A stretch of 64,000 bases of DNA from Cycas panzhihuaensis (Eukaryota > Cycadophyta), in NCBI GenBank assembly GCA_023213395.1, contig CM041465.1:41423741-41487740 (forward strand), read 5' to 3'. A program made the position numbers and the translations under genes. Positions 56,587-64,000 of this stretch are shown here, piece by piece. How positions within the stretch are numbered: the first letter of the stretch is position 1; each line of letters opens with the position of its first letter. The notes beneath the pieces are model-generated. The model was not told the DNA's origin, ran no database searches, and was given only the letters and a program-made list of their open reading frames with translations.

Positions 56587-57236
56587 TGTTGAGAAAACCA
56601 GGTCCGAATAACCAAAAATTACCACCAATATCTAAACTATTTTATAACTAGTTTCAAGAATTGAAACTAAAATTTAACATGTAAGTTTTTAAACTAGAAA
56701 TAATACAATAAATAAATTAGAAAGCCAAAGTATTATATATACACCAAATATAACATGGTAAAACCCTAGTAGTATGCTAAGGAAACATGACATAGGAAAG
56801 GTATCAATCTTTATTATCCAAGAATGGAGAAATGTGCATAATCCATAATAAAATTCTCACAATAATAACAACTAGCTACCTCTTCTTTATACAGTATATC
56901 GAATACCATTAACATAACAAAAAAGCATCCTAAATTAGGTTATATGAGAGAGTCATGCAAGGCACAAATCTTGACCATCAAATCTAGGGTATTTTGAATG
57001 AATGACCCTGATTCTCTTTAGAATTTAGTATGTTTTACAATGCTAACTTTTTAGGTCAATGGTTACCACCCTTGAACCCCCTCTTTGGGGGGGGTGTCCT
57101 AGCTCATCCTGCATCTCTCAACCAAAGGGGGTTCTACCCCCCTTGGGTTCCCCCCCGTGAAAGTTTAGAGGGGAAACTACACTACCAACTTGTTAAAATT
57201 TTTGCCTCCAAAACATTATTATAATATTATCTAACA
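56587..57236 (-). repeat. Copia J 5' LTR
   Basis: 650 bp, aligned throughout with 51982-52640. G/C-rich block at about 57065-57165. Confidence 0.93.
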
Positions 57237-59689
57237 AAAATAATAATGAAGTAAGGAGAAGAAGGGTGAGAGGGAGTCTCACTAAATGACAAAACCAAGG
57301 TTAGATAGGGGATGCCTAATCTAATAGAGAATAAAGACATGATGGCTATCTAACATAATGCTCTCCAATATCCCTTTGCTTGTGTTAAGTTGGATCTCCA
57401 CTTCTTTACTTTAACTTGCTAAGTATGCAAATTGCATCAAGTGTGGAAGGGTTACTGTGACAAAAATTTAGTAGCATTCTAATATATCAAGAAGAGTAGA
57501 AGATAATAGATGATTCCCCCTTAAAATGGAGAGTTTTTATAGTCAAAAATAAGATGAGAGGATGGTGGTTTCACACCCATAAGGTGGAGAAACCACCACC
57601 TAAAAACAAGGTAGGAGCTAAGGAGTGAAGCTCAAATCCTCATAAAATTTGAATAAAAAAATGATTTTGAGGTCTAATGCAAGTTTGCAAAGGTGTGATG
57701 AGCTATTCTAGGCTGATATGGCATGATAGGCCCACCTAATAAGGTGACAAAAAAGCCACTGGGCTATTGGGAAGGCAGTCAGGTAAGTTAATAGTTATAC
57801 CATGGCCAAAGTTACAATACTATAGATTTGGAAATGATACCCCAAATTACTTCGTAGTACTACTTTTTGTGGTAGAAATGGCTATCGAATAATAGCATAA
57901 AGGGAAAACAAGGCCTAAAACCAATCTTAAGGGAACTCTAACTCTTTAAAATAAACCTAAAGGTCTAAAATGATAAGTTATCAATGGGTGTAAAGGGAAA
58001 ATGAGACTAAAAGGATGAAGATAGGGCTAAAAGGTGAGTTGTAAGGCCATGGGGGAGGTCCATTTTTCCAACTAATGGGTTGACAAAGGGGCTTTAAGGC
58101 CACTAGATTGGAGTGCTAGTCATCATAAGTAAAATGGTAGACACAAGTAAGTAAAATATACAAATAGGTAGGCATCCAACAACTAATAAAATACATATCA
58201 TAAAGAAAATATGAGCAATGTGATGGAGGTTAAGATATGTACATGAACTTACCTACGTCATCATGTTAATGTCATTCCCAAGAGCTAGGAAACACTACCC
58301 ACTTGGCAAAAGAACATCTTTGCTCTAAAGCTAGAAGATGGTAAATACTATAAATACAAATAATGTGATATAAAATCAAATAATAAAATGTGTGTATGTG
58401 ATGAGGGGTAATAATATCTACTATATTGATACCTCACTAGTAGATGGTTGAAGGTGCACAAGCCATGGGGAAGGAAAGAAGTTATTGGTAGGACTAAAAC
58501 TTTAGCCAATGACTAGACATCCAAAGCAAGAACAAGCAATGAAACTACCAATCTAAGGGGTTTCCTTAGTGGTAAGGTGAAGAAAGGGTAAATGACTAAG
58601 GGGTTACCTTAGTGGCAAGCCATAAAAAAGGCAAGGAGGCCAAAGAAATGAGGCTCAAAATCCTAAAAGCTCCTTGAATAGGCAAGGGGGATGCCCAAGG
58701 AGTACTCGTAGAGGAAGGAATCATTAATAAATAAAAAGGGGAGTGATCTCCATAGTTTAACCTCATTAATAGTTGAGATTTGAAGGTCCAGAAGGGAGGC
58801 TAAATGAAGCCCAAACTAACTTAAAAATGGGAATTAGTGCCTTCATATGATTCTACTAACTATAAACACTTAGAAGGTTTAAGGAAGACACCCTGGGAGT
58901 GAAAAGGTCCCCCAAGGAAAAAATGCATAAAGTGAAAGGAGTGGATCTATCCTTCATCTCCATGTACTAAACACAAAGGAAAATATAGGAACAAGAGAGA
59001 CTTGAGAGAAAAAGAGTAACTCTCATAAATTAGGGAGGTAAGAATAAGCCTCCTCCATTAAGCTTTTATTTTTTGTATTAAGAGATGGATATTAGAGTTA
59101 GGTGAAATGAAATTATACATAATGCACATGAAAGTGCATTTCACTTAAGTAATCTAATTTAAAGTTCATTTAAGGCCCTTTTAGAAATAATCAACTAATG
59201 TAATGACCTTGTGACATTAACTCATTTCAATCTCCATATTAATAGTAGAAGGTCATTTCATCTTTATTCTATCATATGAGGTCTTTATTTGAGCCTCTTA
59301 TAAATCAAACTACTATGACACTTTTGTGGGAAATCCTCATGGGGAAGAAAACCCATAGACTTTCTAATCTACTAACCTAGCTTAAGCAGCTCTTTGAATA
59401 AAGCCAGATAGCCAATTGGTATAATGAATTATATAGCTAAAATCTACTAAGTCTCCACATACCATTTGGTCATCCCCCCATAACTTTTTGGGTTTTCATA
59501 GGTTTTGATTTTCTAAAATGATATAATCCTTATCCTTTTATGCCCACAAGGGGTTTTCACGAATGGGATAGAGCAAAGACTTACTCTCATCCTTCTGCAC
59601 TCACAAGGGATTTTTATGAATGAGATAGGGTATGATGGTTCTATTATCATCTCCTTCAATCAATTGGAGATGGAGGCCTTAAGATCAAG
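57237..59689. other. Unassigned AT-rich sequence
   Basis: 2.45 kb without recognised coding sequence. The right end (to about 59653) may be the 3' LTR of copia relic I, since a purine tract (GAAGGAGA) followed by TGATAATAG stands there on the minus strand. No second copy is available to confirm it. Confidence 0.4.
59545..59658. repeat. 57-bp degenerate tandem duplication
   Basis: Two units starting CACAAGGG (59545 and 59602), each with GAAT-GAGATAG and ending in a CTCATC/CATCTCC-like block. Confidence 0.6.
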
Positions 59690-60310
59690 TTACCTTCAAA
59701 ACTATTTAAACTTCACCCTTTGCAGTGGTTTGGTGAAGATATTAGCCACTTGATCTATCGTGGGACAATACTCTAGTTGAATTGTATCATCATAAATTAG
59801 TTCTCTAATCCTATAGACTTTGGTACTTCTATGTTTAGTACAATTATGAAATATAAGATTTTTAGCCATTTGGATTATAGATTGATTATCCACACATAGG
59901 CTGATAAAACTTGTTTGGGTGATATTTAATGCATTCAATAGTTTTTTAATCTATATCACCTCCTTGTTTGTCTTAAAAGCAATAATATATTCAACTTTAA
60001 TAGTTGAGTCTATAACTATTTTTTATCGTTTAGATCTCGATGATATTGGTGTTGTTCCAAGAAATGATACATACCCAAATGTGGATCTTCCTATGTCTTT
60101 ATCTCTAGTAAAGTCAAAGTTTGTGTATACATAAAGTTTAAATTTTGTATTGGGTTTATATAATAAACCATATTTGCTAGTCATTTTCATGTACCTCAAC
60201 ACTCGTACTATAGCTTACTAGTGATTCTACTTAGGATTTGTTTATGAATCTTACAAGAATATTGACAGAGTATGCAATATCTAGCCTTATGTTGGTAGTA
60301 TACATGAGAC
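59690..60310 (-). pseudogene. Copia relic I, RT end and RNase H
   Basis: Minus-strand copia fragment: NIRLDIAYSVNILVRFIN (RT end), VRVLRYMKMTSKYGLLYKP, YTNFDFTRDKDIGRSTFGY (first Asp), TIKVEYIIAFKTNKEVI (Glu), LCVDNQSIIQMAKNLIFH (Asp), KHRSTKVYRI and ANIFTKPLQRVKFK, the C-terminus. The 78-codon part at 59702-59938 is open. It is cut at 60310 by copia H. Confidence 0.85.
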
Positions 60311-60685
60311 TATTAGAAATAATGTACATTCCCATTTCATTTCATTTAAGTTCATTTTAGGTTCATTAGAATAATTCCTCATATGGAATATTCTACATAA
60401 GAATATTCTAGAGAGAGAGAATATACTTGGTCAAAGTTATAGAAGTCTAAGATACTTAAGACATTTATGAGATGGTTTGAGCACACTAAATTTCATAGGA
60501 GTATTAGAGTTTGTTGAACCATTTCCTATGTTTAGACATAGTGTAAAGTTATAAATATGTAATTGTACCATTCATTCTTTTTAATGAGAATTGGAGAGTT
60601 TAGTCATGTTAATGTATCATCACCTCTTGATTAATTTTGCATGTGATTTATGTTTTGAGGCTAACTTATATCCCTCATTTTAACA
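60311..60685 (+). repeat. Copia H 5' LTR
   Basis: About 375 bp from TATTAGAAATAATG (terminal G mutated) to TTTTAACA. Contains TTATAAATATG (TATA-like, about 60550). The first 20 bases resemble the 3' LTR of element B. Confidence 0.75.
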
Positions 60686-60697
60686 TGGTATCATAGC
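60686..60697 (+). other. Copia H primer-binding site
   Basis: TGGTATCATAGC directly after the LTR; initiator-Met tRNA type, same as copia D. Confidence 0.88.
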
Positions 60698-61705
60698 TGC
60701 TAGGTTTTTTATAGCTCTATGCTGGAATCTAGTGTCTATTTCAGCCATGTATGTGTGTTAGGTTATGTCCTAAAATTACTACCCTCCTCTTACATCAATA
60801 AATGTGAAAACTCTATGTGGGTAGAGATTCTTATAGCACCTATATCCATTTTGGATATGTGATAAATTTGTCATTATTTGAAGCCACCACTCAAAGTCTA
60901 TTCTAGGACACCAAAAGATCCATTCATCACTACCGATGTTGGCACCACCCATCTATTAAGGAACTTATCTATCTCTATCTACCTACGTTTGGGAGTCACT
61001 ACCATTTGAGGAGTGTGGGAACATCACTTGTTGTCCTCCATTGAGGGAGATGCCACTGCTTTGTTTCAAAGCTGCCTCCTACCTACCACCAACCTGGAGT
61101 TGACATCCCAGAGCTGTCAACCACAACCCTAGTAGCCAGACTGAATGATAGCCATAGCCGCTAGCCTAGAGCCACCAATTGCAACCCCAACTACCAACCT
61201 AAATGATAGCTGGAGCCACCAACCACAGCCCAAGCCACTAGCCCAAACTATAGCCAGAGCCAACAACCTAGAGTCACTAGCCGGACGACGCTAGCTAGAG
61301 CCCAAAAATTGGGTAGAAATTATTTTATGGGCTAATGTTATAAATATTAGCACATTTTAAAAAGCATATTCTCCCTTAATACTCTTTTATATATAAAGTT
61401 TCAAAGCCCTTTAAGGTGTTTTAAAATTACCTCATTTAGTGGTCTCATAGATAAGTGAATCCTCATTCACTTTAATCTATTTTGTGGAGATTTGAGTATA
61501 CATTTTTTTTTTTAAATTACTCTTTTTATCAATCTTTTTTTTTTTAACTTTAAAGCAATACACTAATTATATTCTTCAAAGTAAACTTTAACTACCTGGT
61601 GGTCATTGAGTAAAATTAAACTCATACTTGTGGTAGTCCTTGACTTAATCACAAGTCATAATGACTTCAGTCAACATTAGAGGGTACATATTGCCAAACT
61701 CATAA
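60698..61705 (+). other. Copia H leader with G+C-rich degenerate repeat
   Basis: Untranslated leader. 61080-61310 is a degenerate run of AGCCACCAACC / AGCCAGAGCC units, clearly richer in G+C than its surroundings. No domain recognised. Confidence 0.6.
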
Positions 61706-62266
61706 AAACTTGATGGCAAAAATTATGTAATTTATAAATTTAAAATTTCCAGCATTTTAGCCTTACAAAGGCTTATGGAGATTGTAGAAGAGAAAGATAA
61801 GAGACCTGAACAAAATCTAGTTGATAAGATTGAAGAGACAGTTTGTCTTGATAGAAACCAAAATGCATTGGTAATCATTAACCTATCAATTGTTGATAAG
61901 TTAACCACTTACCTTCAAGGCAAGACACTTGCATCAGAAGCTTAGAAGACTCTTAAAGATTTGTTTGAAATAAAAAATGAAACAAGAGTCTTGTATTTAA
62001 GAAATCAACTTTATTTATGTAAAATGATAAATAATGACTCTATCACTTCACATTTGCAAAAGCTGAAAGAAATTAAGGAATAACTTATTGCAGTTGATAA
62101 AGATATTCAAGATAGAGAGCTTGTTAGAATTACTTTGAATAGGTTGCATGTAGGATTTCACATATTTGTGATAAGTATATGTCTAATAAGTAGACTAGAA
62201 CCTCTAACATTTGAGGAGTTTAATAGATTAAGAGGAGTAGAGCTGGACTTTAAATCGAGTGCATCT
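61706..62266 (+). pseudogene. Copia H gag
   Basis: UBN2-type gag read in one frame with only two stops before its end: KLDGKNYVIYKFKISSILAL, QRLMEIVEEKDKRP, LTTYLQGKTLASEA then TAG where Trp is expected, KTLKDLFEIKNETRVLYLR, SHLQKLKEIKE then TAA where Gln is expected, LVRITLNRLHVGF and EPLTFEEFNRL. No Met start is in place; a stop lies just before 61706. The C-terminal part and knuckle are missing because copia G joins here. Confidence 0.85.
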
Positions 62267-62569
62267 TGAGAAAATAGGTGATTTCTGATTGTTAGTGGTG
62301 TTAAAAAACACCAAGGAGGTATTCCCACCCTTTGAATAGAGTTTTTGAGGAGGTAGCAAGTGCCATCACTCTACCTACATATTAGCTAATGTATAATTTA
62401 AAATATATTTAAAAAATAACAACAATAAATAAAATCATGTACTTTAATAAAGTGGTGTCAGCTCCTGGTGGCTATTAAGAGGCTCAAGGTGCCCTAGGGA
62501 CCCTCAAAGGTGTCTTTGAGGGCCCCTAGGTGCACATGTTTTTTAATAAAATTGGGATTATTCCCAACA
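62267..62569 (-). repeat. Copia G 3' LTR
   Basis: About 300 bp, aligned with the D LTR over TATTCCCACC, GTACTTTAATAA, GGTGCCCTAGGGA and the inner end TTATTCCCAACA. The outer end is uncertain (taken as TGAGAAAATAGG) because the first ~60 bp of the D LTR are not matched. Polypurine tract ATGGGGGAGAA (minus) adjoins. Confidence 0.75.
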
Positions 62570-62579
62570 TTCTCCCCCA

Positions 62580-63120
62580 TAAGACTAATGTGTATGACTC
62601 CCAAATTGTCTATAAACTTCTCGAATTTGATCTTTCCTAAAGCCTATGTAAAAATATCTGTTGTTTGATTTTTGGTGCTGCAATAAGTTAACTATATCCC
62701 ATCTGCTTATACCAATTCCTAAATAAAGTGGTGTTGAGTCTCAATATGTTTTGTTCTGCCATGGAAAACTAGATTTTTGGCCATATGGATAGTGCTTTGA
62801 TTATCACACCAAATTCTAGTGGGACCTTATTGTTTAATATGAAAATCCTATAAGAGTCTTCTTAACTATATTGATTCACAAGCTCCTAAAACTGTAGCTT
62901 TATACTCTACCTTGGCTATGGATAAGGAAATAATATTTTGCTTCTTTGTACTCCAAGCTACTTCTGTTGATCCCATTATGAATACATAACCCATGGTAGA
63001 CTTTCTATCATCAACATCACCTGCCCAATCTGAATCTGTATAACTAATTAACTGAAATTTGGATGTGGCTTTATAATATAACCCAAAATCTAGAGTCCCT
63101 TTAAGGTATCAAAGGATTCT
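62580..63120 (-). pseudogene. Copia G RNase H
   Basis: Minus-strand counterpart of the D RNase H: LGYIIKATSKF-like, YTDSDWAGDVDDRKSTMGY (first Asp), AKVEYKATVLGACE-like (Glu), IWCDNQSTIHMAKNLVFH-like (Asp) and KHIETQHHFI. Several stops. Confidence 0.8.
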
Positions 63121-64000
63121 TTTGGTAGCTTGCTAATGAGATGTCTTTGGATCCTACATGAACCTAGATACAACATTGACTGAATATGTTATATCTGGTT
63201 GAGTAGATGTTAAATATATTAGGCTGCTAATGAGCTATCTATAGAGAGTAGGATCAATCAAAGTTGAGTTATCTATCTTAGAAAGTTTGATTCTAATTTC
63301 TGTTGGTATTGTTAATGGTTTACAATTTGTCATTCTGAATCTTTGAAGTAGATCTAATATATATTTATATTAAGAGATAAAGATTCTTTGTTTATCCTTC
63401 TAGACTTCCAATCCTAGGAAGTAATGCATGAGGCCTAAGTATGTCATCTCAAATTCCTTACATATAGCATCTTTAAACTAATGTAAAAGATGGGAGTCAT
63501 TTCTGGTATAAATTAAATCATCCACATAGAATCCTAAAATTAACATCAAATTTCCCTTGATTTGAGTGTATAGATTTGGATCTGCTTGAGATCTTTCAAA
63601 CGTTTGATCCTTAAAATACTTGTCTATGAAGGAATACTAAGCCATGGGTGCTTGTTTTAGACCATATAGTGCCTTTGTTAACTTGTACACTTTGTTTCCT
63701 TCCCCCCTAACTTCAAAATTGAGGGGTTGAGTGATATAGATGTCTTCTTTGATATAACCATTTACAAAAGAACTTTTCACATCCATTTGATAAAGTTTCC
63801 AACCCATTTGGGTGGCTAAACTTATTATCATATGAACAAATTCCATCCTAGAGACTAGGGAAAATATTTCTGTATAGTCTATGCATTCTCTTTAGGTATA
63901 TCCTTTTGTAACCAATCAAGATTTGTATTTGTTGATAGAGCTGTCAGAGTGGAATTTGATCTTATAGACCCATTTTGTGCCAATAGCTTTCTTCTTTGGT
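63121..64000 (-). pseudogene. Copia G reverse transcriptase, partial
   Basis: RT with the open part at 63637-63846: EFVHMIISLATQMGWKLYQM, DVKSSFVNGYIKEDIYIT (first Asp), [17 protein letters not shown]. The catalytic region near 63530 is decayed (GFYVDDLIYTRND-like). It runs off the right edge at the TIGTKWVYKIKF-like N-terminal block. Confidence 0.87.

Larger units (their letters stand above)
51982..57236 (-). mobile_element. Copia element J
   Basis: 5.25-kb copia on the minus strand. LTRs 51982-52640 and 56587-57236 (about 655 bp), ends TGTTGAGAAA...ATCTAACA on the plus strand, flanks AAAAC and AAAAT (one mismatch). All five copia domains are present and broken. The family differs from A/C and D/G. 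Each LTR has a G/C-rich block near its outer third. Confidence 0.93.
60311..62266 (+). mobile_element. Copia element H, 5' part only
   Basis: Plus-strand copia inserted in relic I. LTR 60311-60685, primer site, leader and gag are present. It stops inside gag, where the LTR of copia G begins. No 3' LTR is visible, so the rest is lost or lies beyond copia G outside the window. Confidence 0.8.
62267..64000 (-). mobile_element. Copia element G, 3' part, continues past the right edge
   Basis: Minus-strand copia of the same LTR family as D. The LTR is followed by a polypurine tract and RNase H and RT read upward in coordinate. The upstream part of the element lies outside the window. Confidence 0.88.

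Noticed and set aside
57237-59653. A long 3' LTR of copia relic I
   Set aside because: Only a purine tract and TG at one end are visible; with no second LTR it cannot be supported.
60686-60697. tRNA gene candidates at Met-tRNA-like sequences (also 15045, 17070, 32664, 45866)
   Set aside because: Only the 12-base complement of the tRNA 3' end is present next to an LTR; these are primer-binding sites.

Overview
This window looks like a repeat-dense stretch of a large, AT-rich land-plant nuclear genome. I found no host single-copy gene, tRNA, rRNA or CRISPR array. Almost every stretch that can be identified is a decayed retrotransposon, many nested inside one another. The plant assignment rests on three things: an L1-type LINE whose ORF2 ends in an RNase H domain (a plant L1 trait), many Ty1/copia elements primed by initiator-Met tRNA (TGGTATCAGAGC-type sites), and Ty3/gypsy elements of Tat/Ogre-like and chromovirus-like type. 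The species cannot be named from the sequence.

Layout. 1-19760: an old minus-strand copia (copia 1; left end outside the window) is broken by a LINE (464-5595, 15-bp target duplication) and by a second minus-strand copia (A, 6525-17521). A is itself broken by a gag-only LTR element (B, 9308-15241, perfect AATTG duplication). 19778-20301: a gypsy protease relic on the plus strand. 20732-33481: a gag-only gypsy-like element (E, minus). One E LTR holds a solo copia LTR (21029-21457, AAAAG duplication) and the other holds a complete copia (D, 24725-33039, AGAAC duplication). 35074-42572: a TA/CA/GT microsatellite of about 760 bp, split by a full-length gypsy (K, plus strand, 35501-42243, TATAT duplication). 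43500-50325: a gypsy pol relic (L, minus) split inside its reverse transcriptase by copia C (plus, 45361-50277), which belongs to the same family as A and the solo LTR. 51982-57236: copia J (minus). 59690-60310: copia relic I (minus), broken by copia H (plus, 60311-about 62266), which is cut off by copia G (minus, about 62267 to beyond the right edge).

No element appears autonomous: every one carries in-frame stops or frameshifts. Many stops fall where Trp or Gln is expected (TGG to TAG/TGA, CAA/CAG to TAA/TAG), as expected from deamination of methylated cytosine in silenced repeats. The least damaged are the LINE ORF2 and gypsy K.

The most unusual objects are: element B, which has an intact target duplication but two very different LTRs, no pol, and a foreign-looking 4.4-kb insert; a G-rich LTR block in the A/C family that has been deleted at least three times; coding minisatellites in two copia gag genes; the roughly 3.3-kb untranslated leader shared by copia D and copia 1; and the microsatellite used as a target by K. 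All identifications come from reading translations and aligning repeats by eye; no database search was possible.
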